A stretch of 64,000 nucleotides of DNA from Candidula unifasciata. Taxonomy: Eukaryota; Mollusca; Gastropoda; Stylommatophora; Geomitridae. Each line of letters begins with the position of its first letter. Position 1 is the first letter of the stretch. The stretch is from NCBI GenBank assembly GCA_905116865.2, contig CAJHNH020004924.1:232001-296000 (forward strand), in the 5' to 3' direction. Positions 25,101 through 40,100 of the stretch are shown here, in pieces. The notes beneath the pieces were generated by a model, which saw nothing but the letters and a program-made list of their open reading frames with translations, was not told the DNA's origin and made no database searches. The translations under genes were made by a program, and so were the position numbers.

Positions 25101-28100
25101 GGACGATTAACCGGGACCTTCCACTGGAATTCACACCCGGTGTTCGAGGAAAAAAAAAAAAAAAAAAGTACTTATTTTGCCAAGTCCTAATTCAAACCAC
25201 ACAAGCAATAATTTTGGATAACATAACACTGTTGCACATTTTACTGCCTTTAATATTTTTAAGTAGTGTGCTTAGTATTTCAGTTAACAGAAATAATTTG
25301 TTTCATCTTATCTATTTCTTCAGTATGCACTTTATATGGCACATCAATGTATGCTAGGCAGTAAATTGTGCTTTTTTTTTTATTTCTTTGTTTAAAAATA
25401 CAAGCAATTTTGTCATGTGTATAAAAGATACATTTTTGATTCCCACCTTTTTGCATGTTAGTTCCATTCCTGATTTTGACCTGAATGCAATATCCTTGAG
25501 GATGGAGGCAAATGGTGTCACCCCAATACCGCCACCCACTAAAACTGCTACATCACAGTTGTACCAGTCCTGATGTCCCTCACCAAATGGGCCGTCCAAG
25601 TAGAGCTAAAAGTAAAAAAAAAAAAAAATCATCATTTTCTGCTGGCTTAAAAAGCAATAGTGAATAAGGTCACTTTCAAACATAATAACTGTACAAGGGA
25701 TCACAGCAGTACTGTAGTTTTTGTCTGCTGGTTTGTAGTCCTTGGAAGGGGAGTTTAGCGACAGTGTCTATCTAGACTCTATCTAAACCAGATGCTGCAA
25801 AGTAGGTTCACTAGATATTACTGACTACATCATTCCTTCAGTGTAATTTGGTCCAAACAAATCAGTCTAAAGCACATCACTTCCAGCATGTCATGATTCT
25901 TTACCATTACCGTTTCCTCTTCTTTTTCTACTCCTTCCTCTTCTTCTTCGGTGTTCACCCTTAACAAGGCAGTTGGCAGCTGTTAATAGCTAGGTTTCAA
26001 TAACTGCAAATTTCAGCAAAATAAATCTGATTTCAGCAAATCCTTAGTTAATCACTTTAATGACAAGCTTGTTAGAGGCAATGAATCTATTATTGTTCCC
26101 TTGAGACTATGTATGTGATTAAAAAAATTATTCTACAATCTTTTCAGGACACAGCAGAACCTAGAGACTGTTCCTAAGAAATAAATAGGATTTACAAAGT
26201 TGTTTATTTCTGTTATAGTAAAGTTCATGTAGAAACAAGGGTGGCTGATGGGTTATCATGCATTGTCAAACTTAAACAATGGCGGCCATTAAATCTGTTC
26301 CTAGGTAAAGCAAGAGGTTTTCATAAATTGCCGTGGAAAAAAAAAATATTAGCCATGGACAAAAAACACATGGACACATCCTGAAAACAAACCAGCATAG
26401 AATCAACAAACAGGCATTAAAATAGGAAATAAAGGGATTAAGGAGGCAAGGATGCCTGAAAGAAACTCTAAAACAAACATTGATGACCAAAGCTGCTGGA
26501 CTGGAATTCCATTATGTGATATTGAACTGACTGCAAAGTAGAGAACAGAATTGAGGCATAGACTGTGAGCCTTATGTGACGTATAATGGCACAACAGGAT
26601 AATAAATGAACAAAACACTTGGCTTTGAAAGCCTTTAACATACAAGCAAAGGCATAAATGTCCTAATATTAAACTGTATAGAGAGGCTCTCATTATCAAG
26701 CCCCAAGTGATTCAGGTCCCAGCCAAACATACTTTAGTCCCAATGTGGGTTCTGAGTCCCATGTTGGGGGGCAAGAAAAAAGAACATTCTCAGAGAATCC
26801 CTAGCAAACATGTCAGAAAAAGTGGCAAATCAAAAGTATGCTGAAATTGGATGTTTTGGATTCAAAGGCACAAATAATGTAGCCTTGCTGTAAAGAACAA
26901 CACAACATGCCAACTGCTCTTACAAGGGCAAATATAGAGGAACTGTTAATTTATATATAATTGCAAGCTTTTTATAACCAAGAATACCACGAACTACTCA
27001 CTACTCGATTAAGCTAAAAGAAAAATTTAAAATTGTTTATTGATGAGCATCATGTGCCTTGAAAGATGGCAAAGTGAATATCAAATAAGTAAATAAAAGT
27101 ATTCACATTTAATAATAGCAATAACCCAAAAAAAGTGACAGGTGTATACATTTTACTATAATAAATAAAGCCAGAATAGGTACATACATTTGGAAGTTTG
27201 ATGTTCTCGTCCTCAGCATTTTGTTTACGACTGTATATCTTCCGCAGATTAGTAGTCCACGGACCGACGGCTCTGATGTGCAGACTCAAATTTGGTTCAT
27301 GGGGTGCTGAGGTCAAGGTGAATGGATGGTACTCACTCTCACTCATTTCAGGACATGCTATGCGGACCCACTGTCCAGACCGATAGGAAAATGTGTTGGG
27401 TCTTCGGAAAACAAGTCTTAACACTCCTAGATGAACACATTAAAATATTATCCTTATTGTTAATAATAAATGCAAAGGTATTTGTCTTCTGTTAGAAGGG
27501 TAATGATTTTTATGTGTCATTAGTAAGGACGACAGTAATTACAACTGTCAATATCTATGGGAATAAAAGTAACATACTATATATACAGACAAATATATGT
27601 ATGTGCATACATACACATTACCTTACTTGAAAAAACCTCCAGATTATTGAGTACATGAGGTTAACAAACACACACACACAAAAACATGCACGCACCCACA
27701 CACTTTCAAACATAATATCCCCAAAGTTTTTTTTTGGGTAAAACTTTCTGAAACTGGATCTGCATGTTTTTAATGTAAGAGAAGCTATGCCTAAACTATT
27801 CCTACTTATATTAACAACTGTGACACAAAAATGTAATCTGTTGGTAAATTTAAGAAAAAATATTGAAAAAAAAATTTGTGTAGGTTGTTATGTATCTCTC
27901 CAATGATTTTGGCACGATGTTAAACACATTATCCAATAAGAGCCGATTTCTCTTTACAGAAATGAATATAGCACTATATGCCTGAAGAGACAATGGTATG
28001 AAAAGAGTCATTTACTTCAATATTAATGCCTTATTGTTTTTTTTTAAACATGATCAGGGAAGGAAACTGACCTGAAGGCAGTGGTGTTCCAGAAATGACA

Positions 28101-31100
28101 GCTATCTCCACCTTGTTTCTACTAATACTCTGTAAGCGGTCAACGATAAACAACAGTAAAGGTCCAATGAGGAACCAGGAGAACAGAGGCGCTTGAACCA
28201 GTCGTCCAACTCCATGCAAAAATGTCAGTAGGTACACCAGCCAGTACAGACTGTGGGTAAACCAAAATGCCTGTGGAAAGAAACAAGTGTGATCAGCATT
28301 TATCTTTAGTTAGGTATATGGCCAAGCTGGTATCTGTCAAGACAACTAAGTTGCTGCCAATTTATTGTAGAAACTGACTGAATGTGACAAATCATTAAAC
28401 AGATTTAGTTCTTTAATATTCTTTCAAGAATATATTTGCTTGTTATATCTGTGTCTTACTTCTTGAAAAGATATATAGCTACATGTTGTGTTCACTCAGC
28501 CATTCTTAAAAGATTGGCCCACAAACTCAATCATTCATTAGGTCAATCTGTTTAAAGGCTAGTGCTAAAATTGTCTGATCAAGTCTCCCAAAAATTCCCT
28601 ATTCATAACAGCTCTCTTCAGCTCAGTATATGTCACTCACTTTGGTAGACCCAATTTGTTCAATTGTCTTTTCATCAAGGCAAAACCTTTGGCCAAGAGA
28701 AACATCGGTTTAAGTCAAACTTATGGGTTGCTGAGTGAATTACAAAAGACAGTGAAGTTCATACTAGAGACAAAATTGCAGATATAGATAATTTATTTCA
28801 AGTGAATGAAAGAAGAAGAAGAAGAAGAGGAAGAAAAAGAATTGTTTTTTCCTCTACACTGATATTAATATTCTGTGCACACTTTCTGTTTTACTATTAT
28901 GTGTCTTCTAGGCAATACTATTGAGCGTGTAGAAGATGCTGGTGCACTGCTCTAATAGTTTTTCTTTTTTTTCTCTCCATATGATAGCTTTATTCAAAGT
29001 AACAAACTCAAGGAGAAAACTAATTGGAGCAGCGAGACAGGAACACCATGTGGGAGCTACCCGACATTACACCGGTGAGAACAGAATGAGAGTTGTTAGC
29101 CTAAAAACACTTAGAGATGAACTCAGTAGGAGATCAGAACAGTTGTGATCATGTCTGATGTGCGCTGAAAATAACCTTTAAATGAACAACAAACAAGGCA
29201 AAGCAGAAAGTGCTGAACTGGATTAAATCCATAATACTGCTAGGACTGCAAAGAAAAGATTAGAATGAAGGAATAAACTGCAATGGCATGACAGGATGAT
29301 GATGATATGGATGAGGTAAAGAATTCTCTTATCACCAAGGCTTACTGGGCACATGGTGTTTGAACCCTCTAACCAATAAGCAATGTAGTCAGCGGAACAC
29401 TGGCAACCCTTACACCCATAGACATTTCCTGATATGTAATTTAGATACCAGGATCATTTAAAAAAACACCCTTTTTAGGATTCAAACATAAGATGTTTCT
29501 GCTGGCAAGCAAGCATCTAATCACTGCACTTTGATAGCTTGACTATCTGCATATGTTATGTCACAATTTATGTAATTCTCCATGTGATATTTCCTGTGAG
29601 TTATAACACAGGATATGGAATGGAAGGCTAGAATGCAAGCCCTATGTGACTTTTAACGACATAACAGAATGATGATGATGATGAATGTTTTTGGTTGCTT
29701 CACCCATCTATCCCAAATAAACATTGATGGAGTAATAACAGACAGCTATTCCTTACTCGTTTTTGTGTGTGATTGGAAATGGACATGTAATCAGTGAGTA
29801 GTTCATGTTTTTTTTCCTGGTATTTGCAGATACTTTTTACTGATTAACTCTTTGAGTCCCAAAAGAAAGTAATAAAATCAGCTCATCATGCGTTCATTGG
29901 GCTTCTAGGTAGGAACCTATGAACCTATGATACGTTCCTTGGGACTCAAAGAGTTAAATCAGTGTTTTTATTTCACTGTAACAAAGATATATTTGTTGCA
30001 TATGTCACACAAACACACACACAAAAAAAACAAAGGCCAGGAATAAGTTTATACAGTCAAATTATTTTTCACAATGAAATCCTTACCTTAAAAACATGTC
30101 TGCGAGCAAACTGTGTGGCAAAAACATACATTACAAAGATCAACGCAGTGACAAGGACTCCAGCAAGGCCTGCAGAGGAAGGAAATGAATAATTAAAACT
30201 GCCATTACTACAGGTGCAACACTATCAAAAATAAAAATGCAAACAGCCACCATTGTTATTATATTGAATAATGTATGGATTTAGCTATACATGAAGTAAA
30301 ACACTGACAACTAAATGGTTGAATGAAGTGGTTGCAATACACCAGTTGGCAGTTCTCCAAATGTAAATTAAATGCAAGCTAATCTATCTGACAATTAATG
30401 AATTAACAAAATTAATGTTTCATAAAAATTAATAATAACAATAATATTGAATGTTTTATTAAATTCAAACAAACTAATAAAGAAACTTATTAATATTTAA
30501 AAAAAAAATTCAAACAAAAACTAGCAGTAACAACCTGTAAAGTATGTTCTATACACATCTACAGTAGACACATGAATGTTTTTTCTTTAAAATGCAAAAG
30601 AATTTCATTTCATTTGAAGCTGTTGTATTTAGAAGATTATTTTCAATCTCATGCACTCACACAATGTCATAAACACTAAAGCTGTGGTTCTGTTGTAATA
30701 ACTATTTTAATGCATTTTTACTATTGTAGACAACACAAATTTTTAATCAAACTTAAAGATTAAAAAAAAAAAAATACAGCCACTGACATTTTTAAGTAGA
30801 ATCCTTAGAGAGTCCTATTTATGTTTTGGCATCAACTGCACTGAGCAACTTTTTAACCAAATAAAGATAGGCATTACTGATCTCATCAAATGTCTTTATT
30901 AGAGACTTATCTAATAAATGTCTTATAAAGTTAAGTCGGTTATCCTCCGAATAGCGGGCACAAAAGATGGTGGCCAATGGCGCCTAAAAACAGGGCCTCA
31001 GTCACGTGTCAATTGCGCACTTCGGGCAACCAAATTTGTTGTTTTCTGGCAACTACTGTCACTGCCAAAAGTATCCCCCAGGACGCTCACACGGTGTGGA

Positions 31101-34100
31101 TTGGGGCTAAACTAGATGGCTAGGACTCACAAGCAAAGCTGCAGGAGATGCGGAAGCTGCCCCAATCCACACCGCGGGGATGCTCTCAGCGGTGGGGGTA
31201 GTCGCCAGAAAACTGCAAATTAAGTCGCTGGAAGTGCGCAATTTACACGTGACTGAGGCTCTGTTAGGATGTTTTTGCGGCCGCCATCTTGTGTGCCCGT
31301 TATTCGGAGGATAACCGTTAAGTCTATCCAGGGCTTTTCCTTGTGGTACACAAAGATACGTAGTACCTATACCTTTTTTAAGGTACCTTTTTACAGGACT
31401 CTTTTAACAGACATTGCATAGTGAGTACCAATACCATTTTTTATAGATTTTTTGTGGTGATTGTTTCCTAGAAAAAAGCCTTGAGTCTATCCCCAAAACA
31501 TATTCAATCAAAACGAAATGTCTTCTTGAATGTGAACTGAATCATGACTATGGTAGTAGAAGCAAACTAATTATATGGCATACCTGTTATAGTCTGGAAG
31601 GCCCAGTAATGAAAAGTTGCAAAAGAATCTGACCTGAAATTAGAAATGGTAATAAAAAAAGAGGAAAGATTTAATCAACGTTAATCGTTAAAAATACTAA
31701 AACAACAATAATTACCAATATGAAAACTGATTTTATTCTTGACACTAAAATACATATGTAGATATGTTACAGAAGTGAAGAGAATATTTCTTTAGCTGGA
31801 GAAACAGTCAAAATTAAATCTATAGTTGCGAAGAAATTGTTTTATTGCCAAACTGGTCAGTTAATTCCTATGATAGAGAAGTTAACTAGGAAATGATTTC
31901 ACAAGCTATTCCTAGCATTTATTAAAAAAAAAAAACAATTATAAAAAAATGGGACACCCGAACCAACACAGGGACTATAGTAATACATTCTTCCTTTCCT
32001 GTATTCTATTTCAGAAACCTTCACCTATATTAATCTTTTGTATCTGAATGATACTTTAGCTACATCTGATTAAAGTTTCTCTACCTCCTTCGAACCTAAG
32101 TCGACATTGCTTTTTATACCTCCTTCAAACCTAAGTTGACGTTACTTCTAATCTCAATGTCTTTTGATAGAAGTTGCTTAAACAATAACTGCTTGAAACT
32201 GAAAAGGATAAAAATGAACACCATATTTCATTGCCTGTATTATGAAAAATAGGCTCACTCCTCCCCACCTCTCATCACCCTGCCTACCTCAACAAGCATG
32301 TCATAAAAGTCAACCAATTAGATGTGCTTCCTTTAAAGTCGGAGTACATCTGCCTGAGACGTGTGGAACCAACAGTCTGCATACAAAATAAGCCAGACTT
32401 ATAAAATAGATGCTTCATATGATTTTTGAGACAACATTGTGGGGAAAGAATAGAGCCACTGCCTCAACATGTCATAGGAGTCGACCAGTTGGGCTCCAAG
32501 TGGAGGCAGTCACTGCTGCTTTCCGCTGGCTTGAGAATCAGCTGCATACACATGCCGTCATTGTAACTGACTCACAGATCATGTTGAGAAAAGTGGAGAC
32601 AGGCATGCTCCATGCAGAAGGGTAGGCATCACTTTAGAGGTCTTGGTTTGTTAGCATCCTTTGGGTAGTTTCTCCAGGTCATGCTGGTTTGTTGGGAAAT
32701 GAGCAGGCAGATAGACTGTCCGGTTCTACACCACTTGGTGGAGAAATGATGTATGACAAGCTAGACGTGAAGGCCCTTGGAGAGCGAGTAAACAGAGGGG
32801 AGGCACAGATTGATTATTACGGTCTGAAGAGAATGCCGCTACGAGGAGTTACCAGGGGATCTGGTCGACGCTCAGCAATCAGGGGAAAGACGAGACGGAT
32901 AGACAGACAGTTACTGGTGCCATCCGTACTGGAACTCTTTGCTTGCTGCTGAAGATAGGAACCAAGCACTTATGTTAGTGTCTCGAGTTCTATGAGGTCG
33001 ATTTTAATTCAACATTCAACAGCTGGGAGCATCCTACAAAGTTGGAGTGCATCTGCCTAAGCAGCAAGGAGCAACCAACCGCACACAAATAAATCAGTAA
33101 AAACATATGTACAGGCAAAACTCAGGCCCTGGCACAAAGCCAAAATCCAAATGGAGGAACAAACCTGGACGTTCTGCCGGAGCTTACAGCTGGTGAAGAA
33201 AAAATAAAGAAGAAAGAAGAAGTAAAATGGATGGGCATGAAAGACTAAAGTTATTGAACAAGGTAACATCAAGACATGGTCTAACAACAAGAAATGTCCA
33301 CCAGAGTTTACGGCCAGTGAATGGCAAGGAGAAGAAGATGTAAAAGAACACCATAATTCATGATCCTGACTTAGAATATGAACAATGATGATAACTCACG
33401 ATGTATAATACTCCCTGAAGAAACAGTTGATGCTTGATGTAGTTTGAGTGCACATGCAGTACAGGTTAATTCCATGAGTGATGACATGGACAACTGAAAA
33501 TACATTTTAAATTTGGTTAAAATTCTTGTATTCAAGTGCCCTCACAAGGTGATGTAAAAGTTTACAGTAACATTCTTGGACTTCAATGTTACTTGGTAAG
33601 ATGGTAATAATCGAGGATAAAAGCAAAACAACAAAATATACACATTTCAAAAAGCCAAAGATATTACCTGAATCAAAATAATTATGGAAATTTCACTAAT
33701 GAATATTTTCATTAGTAACATTAAAAAATGCAAGTAAGGTCCTATTATCATGTCTTGAAATATATAAGGCATATAGTGATAGCCAGGACTTTTTTCTGGT
33801 AGCACACAATGGTACACAGTACCGGCACCTTTTCTTTTTTTCAGATCTAATTTTTTTAGCACTGATATAATTGACAATTTATGGTGATTACCAGCACCTT
33901 ATTTAGATGTTTTATGGTGAGTACTGGCACTTATTGTTTGTTAAAAAAAAAAGCCTAGTGAAAGCCCAAATTTCTACAGACCAATACACATTCAAAAAAC
34001 GACAAGGTCAATTTTACACTGACTAATATTACTTCACAAAATATATCCTGATACTCAATTGACATGTGTCACATTTTTAAAACCCATGTCTTAATGGGAT

Positions 34101-37100
34101 TTAAACATTTAAAACCACCAAGCCAGCAGAAAAAAGTGCTAGCCACTGAGCCACCATGTCTGTCTAAAGTAATTGTTACAGTGTTAATTAACAAATCAAA
34201 TCAAATGATAATGGATAAAGGCAAAATAATAATAATACACATTAGAACATATTAACTAGGTATCAACGAAATTAAACCAGATATTAACTAAATTAAACTA
34301 CTGAACAAAATCACAGACAATAATGTTAAAGTACAATTTGGCATGCATTCCTTTTATAAGCCAAGTTAGGTATATTAACTCTTTGAGTCCCAAGGAACGC
34401 ATCATACGTTCATAGGTTCCTACCTAGAAGCCCAATGAATGCATGATGCGCCAATTTCATTACTTTCTTTACTACCCCCTGGGCCTGTGATGCTTAACCC
34501 CCTGGGACTTGAAGATTTAATAGTACATACATACTTGTATTTCCACTCCAGTATATTGTAATTTAAAAGTTATAAAAAAATAATAACACAGATCATAGTC
34601 ATATTTTGAAACATTCTGCTTCTTCTTCCCTTCCACCATTTACCTCAGCCAGATGTTGGGGGAAGATGTAAGGATCATTTGTGCGTTTTTTCCAATCTTT
34701 GTATTCATGGAATTTGGTGTTCATTTCTGTAAGCTTACTCCTGATAATGTCACTCCATACTTCTGTGGTTTTCCATTGCTCTGTATTCATTTTTAATTTT
34801 TACAGCGTTGCTCTCTGTGTCAGTTGGTACCAGGTCATTCTCATCAGTTGGCCAAACTATCTCATTTGTTGTTCTTTAATGAATTGTATGACTTGTTTCA
34901 GTAGTTGTCTTCTTCCAATTACATATAACCAGATTATGACAGGTACCATTAGTATAGGAACTCTGAGCTGGCTGCTGAAGATGAGGATGGAGCACACAAA
35001 GGAATGCCCTGTGAGCTGTAATGTCAATTCTTGACTCAACTCAACTCTTCCTCCAATTTCTTCATTCTTGATTTGATCTCTTCTTGTCACACCAGCAGCT
35101 CTCCGAAGACATCTCATCTCTGTTGTTACAATCTTCCGCTCATTATTTGAAGTAAGGGTCCATGTTTGGCACTGGTAGCACAATGTCGGCTGAAAAATCT
35201 TTGTTTTGAGATCTGCTTTGGTTGACATAGGAATCTTTCTATGCGTCCGAAAAAGTGTTAATTATCACATAACCTGATTTGCTTTCGCACATCATTTTCG
35301 ATTTCTTTATCAATTCTTCCATCTGAGGTGAAAAATTACCCAAGATATTTAAATTCACTCGTTTTTTTTAAATTTCTGTGTTATTTACTTTAATTGTTAT
35401 GGTTTCTTCTTGTCTACCTATTACTATGGCCTCTGTCTTATCAATGCTTATCCTCATATTAAATTTCCTACACTTAGTATTGACTTGGTCGATATGGTTT
35501 TATAAACTCTTCTGTTTAAGCTAATAATACTTGGTCATCTGCAAATAACAATTCTGAGATATCCTTTTCTTTGCTCTCTGCTTCTTTGCATATATTGTCG
35601 ATGTATGTTAAAAAAGCAGAGGAGATAGCACACATCCATCATTGTGAAACATTACACTGACAAATGTCATGTATACAATCAGCTACGTAATTATGCTACA
35701 TAAATGTCAACTAAGACAAACAGGCAATGGCTTACTTGTGCCAATCATTGCCAGCACTGCAATATATTTGTGAAAGGACACAGCAGAGTCAAATGGTATA
35801 AATCTGTGCAAAAACGTCTCTCTGAGGGCTAGTAAAAAAAAACAGAACAATTGAATTAGCCTTAGCAATCATTACTTCAACTGTTATTATCAAACGAACA
35901 AATGTAGGATTCAGCAATTCATCCTTTCTTGTACAGTCGGTGGGCATTGTAAATAGGTGACAGTTGGAAATAAAGCAACTGCACTTGTGTAGATTAAATG
36001 ACCATCTTTTAGCAATGGCATTTCATGTGTGCAGTTTGCCTGGAAGGGTTCAAATCCACATCGGGGCAGATATTTTTTTAAATTAATCTTCTCTTCCAGG
36101 TCGACCCAACCAAAAATGGACACCACGTAACGTCTTAGGTACTAAAGGTGACTGACATGATGTTGACCAAATCAACAACTGAGTGCTTAATGGTCTACAC
36201 AAAATCTAGGTCTTGCACTATATGTCGATGTGCCTTAGGCATGAAAAAAAATGTTTCACTTTCTTTCACATGAACAAACTGTGAACATGCTTCACTAATT
36301 ATTCTGACGTTTACATCCACCTGCTAATAATACTGGGGATATAAATGAAACTGAATATTTCCTATCATATGAACGTTTGCTATTTTAATGAATAAATAAA
36401 GATTCACCCTCAATGCATATGGGACATTCTCACACGCTCTGCTTTCCTTTCTTTAGAAAAAAAACAGTCCAGCATAAAGTTCTCATGCGAATGGTGCCTG
36501 TGGCAACTCGATTAAAAATATGCCAATTTCCTCCCCTGCTTCCAGACTTTCTGCTAATTTTCCAAGACATCAGTCATCAGGTATGGAAATTCTGTTCTGC
36601 AGCCATACCCTCTTGATGCCAGTAAGCTAGTGTAATAGTTAGCAAATGCACTGGTTTATAGAGACAGCCACTGAGGTTTCTGGTAGTAAGAACAAGGCTT
36701 CTTTTTTCCAATCAGATGTATCATTACCTGCTATACTGATGCACAAAGCTTCTTTTTTCAAATCAGACACATCATTACCTGCTATACTGATGCACAAAGC
36801 TTATTTTTTCCAATCAGACATATCATTACCTTCTATACTGATAGGCAGAGGCTGTTGTTTGGTCTTCTCATACAATAACAAGAATGATGGACCAAGTGCG
36901 TCCTCATGTCTCACTCCATCCATATTGCCACACACAAAAATCCCTGTTTAACTCTTTGCCTTCCACTCACTCTCTTACCATCAATCTTGCCAGTAATAAC
37001 CAAGTTCTCAAGTCCAATCTTTCTCATAGCATGTCCGGACAACACTGATTGACCAAATACATATAAACAACAGAGAAAGCAGAATTTAAAATATGAATTT

Positions 37101-40100
37101 CAACCAGACAAAGCAAAATGTTAAAAAGCTTAAATTTCTGGTAAAAGACTGACCTGTAATGGTATTGCGACACATAGTGACCAGGAGGCTGGAGTATGTA
37201 AACATAATGACACTGGCTGACCCCCTGATCATAGCTGTAACCCAAGCTCCAGACAAACGACGTAAACCAGCATGCTCACGACCTCTTGCAAAAACTGAAG
37301 GCATAAAAAAGAAACATTTGAAAACTCCTGAAATATTTCTTACAGGGTTATATCATACAAGTCATGATGAATCCTTGGGTGAGCCCAGTACCAGAGTGCC
37401 AAATATTGGCTCTGCATTTACATAAGCCTCCTTGAATGGCAGTAAATGCCCATGCTCTACAACAGCCTTCCCATGAGGGTCCACTAAACTGCACACAGCT
37501 GCACTGGAAGGGTCCTCTAGGGATCACACCTGTTTTAGGGGATAATGAAGTCACTACACATGTGAGGTTGTCCCATGGAATTAACCAGGAAGGCTAACCC
37601 AGAAAACAAGTGCCTGAAGAAGTTGGATGTGTTGGTAAAAAGGCGCCACTCTGACAAATGATGAAGAAGACGAAAAAATCATTTTAAAAAAAGGGTGCTA
37701 TCTCCACAGTGATGGTTGGTTGCAGTAAATATGTCCATCCACTGTTTTATTTAGGAAAATTATGTAGTGAGACCCCTATCTTTTCCATGGTGCAACTCTT
37801 GTACCATTTTCTAAAAACAATCATCTTCTTCAGGGGAATAGTTCTGGTTGTTCTCCACTTTCCAGACTTTAGATTTGTTCCAGAATTTGAGTTTTACGTA
37901 TGTATCCATTTTACAGATCTGATTTGTTTGTATGCAGGCAGATGCACTCCAACTTCGAAGGGAACACTCCTAATTAGTTCACATTATTTACAGGCAGTAG
38001 TTCTATTCTTCCCCTCCCCACCCCACAAGGGGTCCTGGAACCCACACAGGGATCTAGCAGCAATGAGATCACTGATTTTTGTCTATAAACTACCTTTCTT
38101 GGAAATTAAAACCTGGTACACGCTGTGAGTGTTGACTGAGAAGTTCTAATTTGCCCAAACAACACTGTGAACGTTGAGCGTCTGTCCCGAACATATTGCT
38201 TTGCACATGGCTCCGTATTTGTTTCTAATGTTCGGAACTACCAATAAAGTTTTCAGGGAAAATTACCCTAACATTTTCCTGTGAATAACATTCCCTGTTC
38301 CAAGACATGTGGGCAGATCGATCCGATAGCTAGCCTTGAACTCAGCATTTTCCCAGTTTTCAAGTGCCATGGATACCAACATTTCAAACACAAGTACAGG
38401 CCGCAAAATGCAACTTTCTGCGATTGAAACTCAAAAAACTGTTTCAGTCAGAAATTGGGAAAATTTTGTGGTGGTAATTTTTATATAAAAAGCCATTTAA
38501 TACACAAAAACTCCTCTAAATGCTATTTTCAGTCATTGTAGTAATTCCTGACCCTAAATACATGTGTGCAGACACAAGCGATAAGAGCGCTTTTAGGAGT
38601 CTTGTCAACAGGCCACTATTGCCGAGTCAGAAAAGTGACTGTCTTGGGAAACTGGACCAAAACAGAAATGTAAATTCTGTGGCATTAAGAAGCATATCAG
38701 TAATACAACAAAGAACCTACTGTATATTCTTTTTCAAAGCATGAAATGGATTAATTAACTGTTAAATCTTTATACTTGAATTTTATACACATCAAGAAGT
38801 ATGTCAAACAATATGAGTACCACGAAATGTCATGGGAAGTAAAGGCAGCTGATGTGAAACTGATCAAATCACACACTGAGCACTGAAAGATGTAACAATT
38901 TGGAGCTGAAACTGATCAAATCACAACTGAGTACTGAAAGATGTAACAATTTGGAGCTAACATTAGACATTTAATATGTCTTAAGAATTATAAAGAGGTC
39001 CCTCACTTTCACTGTACTAGGTTTAGACGACAGATCAACAAGATGGCACAAGCGTAGTAACCCATAAGTGTTCTGTTCTACATCTGACTCTTCACTGTTT
39101 ACATATGAAATTAAAAATACATTAAGAAGCATGTGACACAAAATAATACAGAACTCACAGTATGCTCTTTCAACAAAAATCCCAATGGTCACCAGAGTAT
39201 AGAGAACACCCCAGAAAATCTGTAGCCGGTATCTGTCAATAAAACGACTGATGCTGTGTAGGTGCTGGCCCAGCTTGGTTCCAGGATAATCCATTGTACG
39301 TGCTGATACCTTTAAACTAAATGGTCTTATTGGTACTTCCGTTGCTTTTGTTGTTCTTGTTGCCAGTGTGCCATTTGTACCGTTGCTTGCCAGTGGTTTT
39401 CTTGATCTGTAACATATGTTTTTTTTTAAATTTAAATAATTCAAGTCAGAATTTTGTTACTTAACTCCATTCTATCTTTGACAATAAATGTGTATGACTA
39501 ATTCAGAAGCTGTAACTGTGTAGTGACCAGAACACTTGTCTGTCAAAATGATTGTGAACTGTTTAAAACCCTATTAAAGTATGATGTTTTCCCATTATGA
39601 GCTTTTGCTCTCAGGATGGCCGAGTTTAATATGGGCACCAGAAAAGTTCCTAGGAGATTGATACTGAACACTTAACTGAAAAAGTGTCAACCTATCAAAA
39701 AATATGAAGCCAGCATGAAAAGGAGTCTTTTTTATTTAATTCACTTACTAACTCTGCTTCATAAGTTTATGACACTTAAATGGCAAACACTTTTGACAAA
39801 GACAGAACTGACATTGTTAATATCCTCATAGAGAAAGATGATGATAAAGCAGTATGTCCACATTGCTGCTAAGAATGCAAGAACTGGAAGTAAAGACTGG
39901 CACAGTCAGACAAGAGAGGCACACCAGATGTAGGAGAAGTCTTGTCAACTAGCACAGGACTGGTACTATTAACCACAGGATGCTGATGCTTACTGAAGGC
40001 ACCTATGGAGGTGTCACTGGTGCCTGAAGATATCCCAACTAATAAGTCTGAACTCAGAGACACAGTTACAGAAAATGTGTTGTGTATAAAATAACAAATG

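Noticed and set aside
37709..38128. A 139-codon plus-strand frame
   Set aside because: It overlaps a LINE 3' UTR-like repeat on the other strand and shows no conserved features.
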